Part shown: positions 22,127-31,735 of the stretch, one piece after another
Position numbering within the stretch: the first letter of the stretch is position 1
Layout: every line of letters starts with the position of its first letter
DNA from: Piezodorus guildinii
Taxonomy: Eukaryota > Arthropoda > Insecta > Hemiptera > Pentatomidae
DNA: 64,000 bases
Direction: 5' to 3'
Assembly: GCA_023052935.1 (NCBI GenBank)
Contig: CM041292.1
Coordinates: forward strand, 134,678,951 to 134,742,950
Notes under the pieces: generated by a model
Databases searched by the model: none
What the model saw: the letters and a program-made list of their open reading frames with translations, nothing else
Told to the model about the DNA's origin: nothing
Translations under genes and position numbers: made by a program

Positions 22127-22848
22127 TCTGGTGCGGGCAACACACGACTTTCACTTACCTCCATTTTTAAAATCAATGAAAGAATTTTCAAATACAGTTA
22201 GAGATAAAAATACGTGAAACTATTAAGGAATTAATCAAATTGAATTTATATATAAACATGTGTTTTATTAAAAAATCTATTATATTATTATCTAAAATAA
22301 TCAGTTAGTTTTATCTTCTTCTCATCACTCTCTATTAACTTCTAAAAGCTTGTGTATGAGATGATATTTTTTCTAAAATCTTTAGCTTTCCAACGGTATA
22401 TCATACATGTATATTACTGCTCTTATGTTCAAAAACGAAAAATTTCATTAAAAATATATTTTTTCTGTTTTCTCCTTTAGTTGGGTATCGAATTTATTCA
22501 ATTTATATATTTACCTGTTTTTCATCAGCGCTAACAAGATAATTTAGTTATTATTATTGAATCTAAAAAATTAAAGGTACTTTAGAGGAAGAAAATTTAA
22601 AATATCGGCATTTAAGCCCTGTCAGACCATTTTTATCCAAATAAAAACCTACATGATGTTAAAGCCCATTAAATTTTACATCTATAATGCGAGTTTAATC
22701 AAAATCGTCGGAACCGTTTTTGAGAAAATCGAAAAAAGGTGCAAAATGCATGGTATAAAGTGCCTCTTCTGGTAAGCTCATTTTGATGAAAAAAGTTTTG
22801 TCACGTCTCGGGCGTATAGTTGTCTTAAATATTAAATTTCAGTTTCAT
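22127..22848 (+). mobile_element. Rep-A copy inserted in a CR1-like LINE, 3'-truncated
   Basis: Begins TCTGGTGCGGGCAACACACG then ACTTTCACTTACC and follows the family through TTTCCAACGGTATATCATAC, GAAAATTTAAAATATCGGCA, and GGGCGTATAGTTGTCTTAAA. It stops near TTTCAGTTTCAT, so it lacks the right-hand palindrome and the GTAAGTGAAAGT end. No protein is encoded. Confidence 0.8.
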
Positions 22849-23015
22849 GTTCTATTGTATCCTACTTTTCTTCTTAAAGCTTTGTAAATAAGAATTAATT
22901 ATAATCCTTTGGTCTTGTGGCCAGACACATTGTATATATTAATCATCATCATATTGTTCTTAAGGGACCCAGTCCCAGAATAAAAATTATTTTTCTATTC
23001 TATTCTATTCTATAT
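22849..23015 (+). mobile_element. CR1/L2-like LINE 3' end
   Basis: Contains TTGTTCTTAAGGGACCCAGT then CCCAGAATAAAAAT, and a (TTCTA)n tail at 22992-23013. GGGAC, CCA, GTCCC forms a 5-bp hairpin (22964-22976). This is the 3' end of the LINE whose ORF2 remnant starts at 21445. Confidence 0.8.
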
Positions 23016-24536
23016 CGTCAATGTTCCGGACCAAATGCGAGGACTGGTTGAATAAGAGATTTGCAGCCAACATTCTCCGTTTCATTAAAAAATTAAGGTA
23101 TGAGAAGACAGGTATATGCTCAACTAAGGACAAAAGAGGCCACTGCTAAATTTCCTCATATTAGGCCTTGATGGAAGTGAGAACGTTGGGACAATCAGCC
23201 CAAAGCACGGGGTGCCTAGCCTAGTTTTGAGGGCGGGATTACCACGGTGGTTTTGTTTATTTAGCCCATTTCACTGGTCATTTTGGATTTTACAATCAAT
23301 GTCTAGTAAACAAATTACAGAATTGATTAAAAGCGAATCAAATTATATCAAAGCAAAAGAATAAAAAAAAAACTCAAACAAAACCTGATTATCTATTTAT
23401 CCTGGGATCAGGTTAGCAGACCGTAAAACTGTATGCTAGCTCAAACAATTGCAGGAAACAGCCTAAAACAAAGAACAAAGAACGGCGGCCATTTTATTAA
23501 GGGAACCGAAAAAACAACAGCATTAATAGAGTTCAATAAATTTAAGGCACCTGGCAACTACTCCAAAACGGATTGTATAATTGTATACGAAAACAGTTGG
23601 CTCTCTTATTAACGGGACCAAGAAAGTGGAAGATGGACGAGTCCCTAGGGTTGTAATTAACTCCGGCAATAAATAAATAGACCTCCGATCATTCTAAGCC
23701 ATCTCGGCCAAAAAGTTTCCCATCCATGAAATTGAGCAGGAGGAAACTAGAGCCGTGGTATATAATGGCTGATGACTAATTGCTTCCGACTCTAGTTATC
23801 TATTTATATCCATAGATTAATAGGCAGTCACCTGCCGGCTGGAAGCAATGAACGGCAGGAAATGTCAGTATTGGCAGGCAAACCTAAATCACAACAGCAC
23901 TCGTAGATTCGAAGAATGATGAACAACTGCTAATCAAACTTTTGACATAATTACGAAAATATGTAAATGGGAAAGATAAAAAAGTGACTGATTACTACTA
24001 GTAACACATAATTATCATTTAAAATGTATAAAGAATAAGATAAATTAACAATTACAAATAAATCTGGAAAGGAGGTGAGGAGAAATGAACAATGATTTAA
24101 ACTTTTCTCTTTTAAATAATACTTACCTATATATTTTACTAATAAGTTGAAATGGGCTTACCTAATAATTATTTCGACTATTATCGTATTAGCAATATCA
24201 ATATCAAGACTGTAACAGTTAAAAGGAATATGATCTGAATTAAAATTGCAATATTTACTACCGAAGCGTGAACTAGTCAAGTCTTGCTCATTAAACCTTG
24301 AATAATTTGTTTTAACAACTAATTATTTTACAACTACTATTTTAAATTAAATATCTAAATTTTAAAAAAATAATAAAAAGTACAAATCGTCAAGTGAAGA
24401 AAATTGGTGAAAATGTGAGCATTTTCAAAACCAAGTGTTAGTGTAAAAATAGTTTAAAATTATTATCACTAAATGCCATAAAAAAGAAAAAAAAATTACA
24501 CAAGCATTTTTGTCCTAGCAATCGTCCCAAACGGAG
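23016..24536. other. No gene recognised
   Basis: Mixed-composition DNA without a supported ORF or repeat family. Confidence 0.4.
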
Positions 24537-24580
24537 CGCCCTGATGATGACACACATAGTGAGCCAAATCGTTGGCAAAA
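24537..24580 (+). ncRNA. Decayed hammerhead-like motif
   Basis: Reads GCC, CTGATGA, T, GACACACATAGTGAGCC, then AAATC (in place of GAAAC), GTT and GGCAAAA. The outer GCC/GGC pair is kept, but the conserved GAAA is changed, so this looks like an inactive relative of the motifs at 31512 and 60422. Confidence 0.45.
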
Positions 24581-25270
24581 CAATTAATAATTAAAACTGT
24601 TTCATGTTTTCCCCCCTCCTGGACCAACCAATTCCTGATGAATCTCTCAACGGTTAACTATTGCCTTAATTACAAAAATAAAATAGTTCCACCTATTCAA
24701 AAGATAATAGTGGCACAAATAAAAAGACCATTAGTTATTTTTTTTTTTACTAGAGGTTCGGAAACGCCTAGATCAATTGAAAACTGCATATTTTACACGC
24801 AGTGATAAAGCGCATATTGTATCGTAAAGAGAACGGATGTGCAATACGAAATAATCAAGGTGGAAGCCCACGCCGCTGCCCTCAGGCTACTGCCGGCCGG
24901 CTCCAGACGATACAATCTTCAGTCAAAGATATTTTAACACTATCCTAAATCTATGCTGGGGAGGCGTGACCCACCACTCCAAATGTGAAGGCTTCTCCAC
25001 CAACCCTCCGGCTCAGATAGTTTTGTCTATGTCTCTTCGGCAAAGGTCAACACCTCCTCAGCGGGGGTCAGGCCCCAAGGGAGGAAGGGAGTGGGGTGCC
25101 AGGTTGTTGACGGCCTCTACTCAACACCATCAGCCATTCTTCAAAATGGACGAATTAATAATAATAATATTCAAACAAGACTTCGCTTAGGACATAAGAA
25201 TGGTATGCAATCACCCAGTGGTTTCCAATTAGAGGTCCGCAGAAGATGTCCATTGGGATCATTTAGGTTA
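24581..25270. other. GC-richer unassigned block (about 24850-25150)
   Basis: The block has higher G+C than its surroundings, ends in AATTAATAATAATAATATT and carries overlapping plus-strand ORFs with no domain. It could be part of an unidentified retroelement. Confidence 0.3.
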
Positions 25271-25740
25271 TTACTTTCACTTACCTATATATGAAATATA
25301 TAAAAAGGGAAAGTATTGCGATCGTAACGATTTTCGAATTCCAGTTTTCACCGGAAGTACACGTTTTAGAGTCCCTGTCGGTCCCGCAAAAAGGTCTGTG
25401 TGTGTGTGGTAAGTCTAGCGCAAAAACCAAAAGTCGCACAATACTGAAATTTCATATTTAAGACAACTATACGCCCGAGATGTTACAGCAACTTCATCAT
25501 CAAAATCGGCTAACCAGAATAGTCACTTTATACCGTACATATAGCGCATTTTTACGTTTTTCTCAAAAACGGCTTCAGCGATTTTGATTAAACTCTCTAT
25601 ATAGAAGAAAAATTCAATGGGCTTTAATATCATGTAGGTTTCATTCTGATTATAATAGTCTGATTGAAATGCCGACATTTTAAATTTTCCTCCTTTCAAG
25701 TACCTTTAATTTTGTAGAATCTATAATAAAAATTGTTTCT
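25271..25740 (-). mobile_element. Rep-A copy, truncated
   Basis: Reverse orientation. It starts at the ACTTTCACTTACC end followed by TATATATGAAATATATA and AAGGGAAAGTATTGCGATCG, and runs to TACCTTTAATTTTGTAGAAT. The opposite family end (TCTGGTGCGG) is missing. No ORF. Confidence 0.75.
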
Positions 25741-26012
25741 ATGAAAAAAAATAATTTTACTTATCACTCATTTATAAGACGACTAAATGGAAATAATTAT
25801 CGATCTGTATAATAGCATAACAGATAAAAATTAAGTGACTCCTATTCTCTGCCCCCTCCCCCCGATTAGCCGGGCTTTTCCTTAAAGGGATCCCCACTAA
25901 TGAAACATAATAAAATAGTGAAAAATAAAATATAACTATTACTATTTAAGTGTATATCCTTTTATTGAAACGTTTTCAAAAATTCTTCTCTTTTATAATA
26001 CTTATCTGTAAA
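25741..26012. other. No gene recognised
   Basis: Short A/T-rich interval with a C-run near 25855-25863. Nothing assignable. Confidence 0.4.
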
Positions 26013-27187
26013 AAATGACTGATACCTGATTATTCCACCTATAATAATTTCTACAGTCGACTAATACATCCTTAATATATTTGTATTATATTAAATTTAT
26101 TTTTTCGATAGACCTTAAGCGGCAGAAACAAACATAGAATATATTGACAGGAATAATGCAACACCACTGTTCATCCTAGTTAATTCAATTTTAAGCTGGA
26201 GCAAATAATGTATATGATGAAAAACACACACAAAAAAAAAAAAAGTTTTTGAATAAAAGAAATACTACTTACGGAACAGAATTTAAACACTTTCTTCAAT
26301 ATTAGTGAATATTTTACTATTTTCCTCTACACAACAGATTTTCACTAAAACGAAACATTAATATGATAAAAGAAAATTAAAGTAATTCTAAAAAAAAAAA
26401 AAAAAATCGATTCCATATTGTTATGAAAAAGTAAAACTTTCGCAATACAGAGAACAAGAAACAAAAAAAGAAAGTTTAAGTTTAGAAACGAATTAAAATG
26501 CCATTTTAAGGAAGGTAATAAAAAAAGGCAGAAAAGTTTGGGTATAAAGGTTGACTTGTAATATTTCTTGATGCGCCCTCGGACTAATATTAAATTAGTA
26601 AACTTCCTTACTTATTTGCATCAAATGGGAGTGGGACCAATAAGAGTTAGAAGTTTAATAAATTGCCCCCGAAATATTAGCTTTCCCTTATCTTTTTAAA
26701 TTATTTTTCCCCCATCACCCCTGCGCGCTATCAGCCAACCCGACCTCAAAATTGTAGGAATGAAACAGCATTTCCCTCTCTCAGCATTCCAAAGTAATCT
26801 AAACTTTTGTAAGATACTTAACTACCGTGAGAATTCATTATTCTAACCTAAGGATTTATCTGTGGATCCGATTATAATGGCATAAAATAGCAAATAAAAT
26901 ATTTTAAAATACAATAAAGTTGATACGGCCCTGTTTGGATATGAATTAAGATGAGTAGGAAATCACCAATATCAAAACGGTTTTGATTTAAAGATAGCAT
27001 ATTTATTTTGATAAACGTATATTAGTAATTATTATCATTAATAGTTCATCCAAAGCAAAATCTAACAACATATATTTTTTTTTAATCTTCATATTTGTTA
27101 TTCACACCACCATTCAAAATTATATTGAGGGTGTATAGTCGACTGTAGAAACTATTATAGGTGGAATAGTCAGGAATCAGTCATTTT
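26013..27187. mobile_element. Element bounded by about 50-bp inverted repeats
   Basis: Left arm 26013-26062 and right arm 27135-27187 are reverse complements with few mismatches; they share GTCGACTGTAGAAA then TATTATAGGTGGAATA and CAGTCATTTTT. A single copy of this arm lies at 31440-31488 directly beside a hammerhead-like motif, tying it to that terminal-repeat family. The 1.07 kb interior has no ORF. It may be a deleted Penelope-like or foldback element. Confidence 0.55.
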
Positions 27188-27379
27188 TGAAAAGTTTTTA
27201 ATTCATGAAAAGTTTTCAGTTTATGCACCATTCAAAATCTTTAAATGTTACAAATTGCGATATGTGGAAATGACAATGAAAATTTAACGTTGAATTAATG
27301 TTATTCTGGGATTTTGTATTACTTATTCAATATTTCACGCAAAACTATTTAAAATAAATTTTAAAAGTTTACTTTACGT

Positions 27380-27670
27380 TAAAATTCTCTTTCGGTGAAC
27401 TTCACGGTAACATTTGTTCATAATGACAAATCTAAAAGCTTAAGCTTTACAACGGTATAATTCTGTACTACAATACTAATCATACAGAAAGGTTTTTTGA
27501 TGTCTTTATTTTTAAAAAAATAATTTTCTTATGCAAAGAAAAACTTCTTATGAAATATATGGTACTTATAAACCCCAATGAACTAAACAATTAAACAAAA
27601 GTATCAAAATCTGTTTCATGGTTTAGAAGGCGTTAGAGGAAACCATGAATCACCATATTTCTTTTTATAT
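27380..27670. repeat. Rep-B fragment
   Basis: Shares GTATCAAAATCTGTTTCATG then GTTTAGAAG, and an AAGCTTTACAACGGTATA phrase, with 41120-41400. Related to, but distinct from, the Rep-A core. Confidence 0.5.
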
Positions 27671-27681
27671 ATATAAAGAAG

Positions 27682-28178
27682 GAAAGTAAATGTTATTCTG
27701 TGACTTTTGTGTCTAGCTTAAAACTTCTAGTGTTCAGCAAGAAAAAATAATATAAAAAAAATAAAGTTATACTTATAAAAACAGAATATATAACAAACTA
27801 GAAGTGAATACGAAAAACAAATCAACAACAAACAAACCAAGTTACTATAATACTCTTCACTAAAACCATAGAATTATAGACAAAAATGAGTATATATTTA
27901 AATAATTATACTGGTCCATTGATTAAGATAGAATTAGAGCCGTAATTATTTTAACTTGGTAATTACACAATTACCGAAGATTGATAGCTGCGGAGATGTG
28001 ATTTGTTTTTAAATGAAGATGGTACTGTGGTATGGAATTCCAGAAAGAAGTGGCACTCGAAGTAGAGAATTTTGTAAGAATGAACAGGTGACGACTGGGT
28101 TGGGATTTCACGTTAAAGGAATGGACAGAAGAACAAGGAATGAGTAGGCTTACTACTAAAACTAACCATTAGGGTGCT
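27682..28178 (-). mobile_element. CR1/L2-like LINE 3' part, interrupted by Rep-A
   Basis: On the minus strand this matches the 3' region of the copy at 46562-48052, including the GGAATTCCA-containing C-terminal segment near 28035-28050, and ends with a decayed 3' hairpin and CAGAATAACA near 27690. The LINE continues at 29473-29820, beyond the Rep-A insertion. Confidence 0.65.
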
Positions 28179-29472
28179 TTTTACTTTCACTTACCATATA
28201 TAGTAAGGGAAAGTATTACGATCGTGAAAATTTTCGAATTCCAGTTTTCAACGGAAATATACATTTTAGGGTCCCCTGAGTCCAAATAACCAAGTCCCGC
28301 AAAAAGGTCTGTGTGTGTGGTAACTCCCGGGCGGAAACGGTAAGTCCTATGAAACTGAAATTTTATATTTAAGACAACTATACGCCCGAAAAACATGACA
28401 AAACCTTTTTCATCAAAATAAGCTTACCAGAAGAGGCACTTTACACTATGCATTTTGCACCTTTTCTCGATTTTCTCAAAAACGGTTCAGAAGATTTTGA
28501 TTAAACTCGCTATATCGATGTAAAATTTAATGGGCTTTATTATCATGTAGGTTTCATTCTGATTAAAATGGTATGACAGGGCTTAAATGCCGATATTTTA
28601 AATTTTCTTCCTCTAAAGTACCTTTAATTTTGTAGATTCAATAAAAATAACTATATTATCTTGTTAACGCTGATGAAAAACAGGTAAATATATAAATTGA
28701 ATAAATTCGATACATAACTAAACGAGAAAACAGAAAAATATTTTTTTAATGCAATTTTTCGTTTTTGAATTTAAGAGCAGTAATATACATGTATGATATA
28801 CCGTTGGAAAGCTAAAGATTTTAGAAAAAATATTATCTCATACACAACCTTTTAAAAGTTAATAGAGAGTGATGAAATGAACATAAAACTAACTGATTAT
28901 TTTAGATAATAATATAATAGATGTTTTAATAAAACACATGTTTCTATAGAAATTCAATTTAATTAATTCCTTAATAGGTTCACGTATTTTTATCTCTAAC
29001 TGTTTTTGAAAATTCTTTCATTGATTTTAAAATTGGAGGTAAGTGAAAGTCGTGTGTCGCCCGCACCAGATTTTTTTTTATCTCTAACTGTATTTAAAAA
29101 TTCTTTCATTGATTTTAAAAATGGAGGTAAGTGAAAGTCGTGTGTTGCCGTCACCAGATTTTTTTGATAATAAGAACAATAATATAGACGTATAATACAC
29201 CGTTGGAAAGAGAAAGATTTTAGAAAAAATATTATCTGATACAAAAAGTTGTAAAAGGTAATATAAAGTGACGGATAGGGAATGAACTTATTACTGATTA
29301 ACAATTCAATATAGTTACATTATTTAATCTGAATCATATGTTTCCAATGAAAATGAAATTACGTTTTATTAAAATCAACTTAAAATATTTTAAAATTGAA
29401 TTATATTCAATAGTTCTTAAATTGATTTTAACAGTCGGGGTAAGTGAAAGTCGTGTGTTGCTCGCACCAGAT
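28179..29472 (-). mobile_element. Most complete Rep-A copy, inserted in a CR1-like LINE
   Basis: Reverse orientation. It starts at the ACTTTCACTTACC end with the palindrome ACTATATATGG-like segment and runs through the whole core to GGTAAGTGAAAGTCGTGTGT and GCACCAGA. The family's left-end unit is repeated: 28985-29070, 29071-29160 and a diverged third at about 29400-29472, with a second partial core between them. ACTTTCACTTAC and GTAAGTGAAAGT at the two ends are inverted repeats. It encodes no protein. Confidence 0.8.
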
Positions 29473-29820
29473 TTTTTAGTTTTGAATGTACGGAAGAGGT
29501 AATATTGCCGTCGAGAAACTGGATTGAGTCACATCTACCAACTGGAGACATTGGAGCGCCTGGAAACTCTTGAGATGAATTTAACACAACAATCCATCAG
29601 TCGTTGCAGTCTTATCTCATGCTCACCAGACAATCCTTCGAATACATGGCAGCCATAGTCGAAGTGGAGAAGGTTAGGAAAGAAACCAGAAGCCAACGAA
29701 CCTTATACGGCAATGAATCATGTAACATTGAAAAGGTTTTAAGAGTAATTATTGCAGATGAATGGGATATATGGTTCTACCATGGAAGGTTGATAGACAT
29801 TAATATTGATTGATGACTTA
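29473..29820 (-). pseudogene. CR1/L2-like LINE ORF2 fragment
   Basis: On the minus strand a frame resembling PHFDYGFLVFGGLS and MRLKRLMN of the copy at 46562 can be read (DYGCHVFEGLSGEHEIRLQR, then LMD). Stops interrupt it. With 27682-28178 it forms one older LINE copy split by Rep-A. Confidence 0.65.
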
Positions 29821-30544
29821 TTGAAATAATTGATAGATATAAACCACAAATGAGACAAAATATAACTTACTTGTTAAAAGAGGTTACATATTCTTCAACT
29901 GCCTTATTTAGCACATACCTGCAACAACAATAAAACATCGTCAGTACAAATCGACTACATGATGAGCCAGGATCAAATTAATCAAGAAGAAAAATGAATT
30001 GAATTGACAAATATTAATAACGATGGGACCCTTGGCCTGGTAGAGGATGTCATCCCGAACCATTATGGCTTTTGTCCCGAGTTGGCTACTCCCTTCAGCT
30101 ACTGGCTTCTTTGCATATCCGGCCAATGATTTAATCCACACCGTGTCAATCAAGAGACTGCATACATTAGCTCGCCCAAACATGGATTACTATCCTTCTA
30201 GAGTTTCATGTGTACGGAGAAAATAATCAATAATCTATCTGTAAATAAAACCAGGTTAAGTTAAATTCTTGACAAGTAGACTTTTTCGTTATTATTTTAT
30301 TTCCCAAAAAATAAAATGGATGAAACATTGTCGAAAGGGAAAACTGTAGTTCGGGAAGAAAACACTTAAAACTTCATAAATGAAAAAAAAAAATCACGAC
30401 TTATTTTTTATTATTCTATAGTTACTTACACTTTCTTCATTCTTTTAAGTAATTATTTTCTAGGAAAATCTAATAGATGTGTTTCACTTATTCCATAAAG
30501 CAAATACTTTAATTTAGAGAGAACTTTGGAACGTTTAAAAATTC
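29821..30544. other. No gene recognised
   Basis: A minus-strand ORF at 29941-30183 (80 codons) has no recognisable domain. Otherwise A/T-rich DNA. Confidence 0.35.
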
Positions 30545-30605
30545 TTAAGTTTATTTTAACAACGGAGGTATGTGTAGTCGTATGTATCCACGGACCAGTT
30601 TCGTT
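30545..30605 (-). repeat. Rep-A end remnant
   Basis: ATTTTAACAACGGAGGTATG followed by TGTAGTCGTATGTATC and GGACCAG is a diverged form of the family end (GGAGGTAAGTGAAAGTCGTG, then GCACCAG). Confidence 0.45.
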
Positions 30606-30902
30606 ATCCATACCACCAACTAGCTTATATCGCAATAAAACATATTAGGTACAGATACAACTATTCCACACCATGATGCCTTTTCTATTCTCAAGTTGAA
30701 TCATCCTTTTATAGGAGCAATAGTTTAAGTCATACTGTATACATGCAGCGTAGTCATATTAAAAACAAATGGTCATATTTCATATCTGTAATGAACAGTT
30801 CTTTAAGGATGACAGAATTGTAAATTTTCACTCTCATGTTCATGGAAAGTGAGAAATTTTTACGATATGTATTTACGATGATTAAACGATAACTATCTAT
30901 AT

Positions 30903-31045
30903 CCGGGATCACCTGTGGCATGTTGGCTAGCATCACAGCCTTCTATGCCAAAGGTCACGGGTTCAAACCTGCAGGTGGTCCTAGGATCTTTTAATGGGAG
31001 TAAAAAATCCTTGGTTAAGCCGCCCTTCGGAAGAGGCGTAAAAGT
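30903..31045 (+). repeat. SINE-1 5' half
   Basis: The tRNA-like head (GTTGGCTAGCATCACAGC, B-box-like CACGGGTTCAAACCTG) and the first body part are present, up to GGCGTAAAAGTG. The family continues elsewhere with ATCCCGAGCCTG, which here appears only at about 31598. The SINE is split by about 550 bp. Confidence 0.8.
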
Positions 31046-31079
31046 GTGCGTGTCCTCAGTACTCCGAAGAGGTCCTATG

Positions 31080-31439
31080 TGACCCATTTGTACGGCGAGT
31101 TAAAGTGGCTCCTTCCCCCAATTCGCAGACAATATTTCCTGGGATCATACCTTTACCAAATCATTAACTCCCAGCTACCTCTCTATATCCACAAACTTCT
31201 GCAATTTAAATCGTTAGTCTGCTCCCTCCAAACAAGATCGCGCCATTCTGACTTTTATATTCCTGCCCTACATACATCCACAGTCTCCTACAATTCAAAT
31301 CCTCAGTCCACTCACTTGAAACAAGACCGCGCCATAGAACTAAAACTTTTGACTGTTCTTTCCTTGTCCGCTCCTCTAATTTCTGGAATTCTCTACCTAC
31401 TCTTGTCCGCCACGCTGCTTCCCTCTCCTCATTCAAATC
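31080..31439 (+). pseudogene. CR1/L2-like LINE ORF2 C-terminal fragment
   Basis: The frame from about 31090 reads GELKWLLPPIRRQYFLGSYL, then YQIINSQLPLYI, and a second frame gives SFLVRSSNFWNSLPTLVRHA. This is the domain after the polymerase in CR1/L2-type ORF2, also seen in the copies at 21445 and 46562. A frameshift separates the two parts. It lies inside the split SINE-1. Confidence 0.72.
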
Positions 31440-31553
31440 GTATAGTCCACTGTAGAAACTATTTTTGGTGGAATAATCAGGAGTCAGTCATTATCCAATT
31501 ATTTTTAATTTTGCCGATGTTTCGGCTCAAGCTTGTGAGCCATCATCAGGGCA
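31440..31553 (-). mobile_element. Terminal-repeat fragment with hammerhead-like core
   Basis: 31440-31488 matches the inverted-repeat arm of 26013-27187. 31512-31553 holds the best-formed hammerhead-like motif of the window: on the minus strand TGCC, CTGATGA, T, a 6-bp stem (GGCTCA with TGAGCC around loop CAAGCT), GAAAC, ATC, GGCA. TGCC and GGCA can pair as stem I. One extra base follows CTGATGA compared with the textbook core. Such motifs are known in Penelope-like terminal repeats; activity here is unproven. Confidence 0.6.
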
Positions 31554-31589
31554 TTACTGAGCCATGTCCAAGCATAAACTCAATTTTTA

Positions 31590-31735
31590 TCACATGGCTC
31601 CCGAGCCTGTACGATGTCAGGTACTCGTTAAAGATCCCTATCCTAGTTAAACCAGGATAGACAAAATTTAGGACTCCCAATGTACCATCGTCCGATTAGC
31701 CGCAGAGGCATAAACAAACAAACTCTCTATACTCA
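31590..31735 (+). repeat. SINE-1 3' half
   Basis: Starts at CTCCCGAGCCTGTACGATGT and continues with CAGGTACTCGTTAAAGATCC, CCAGGATAGACAAAATTTAG and GACTCCC, then CATCGTCCGATTAGCCGC and a GCATAAACAAACAAAC tail. It completes the head at 30903-31045. Confidence 0.8.
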
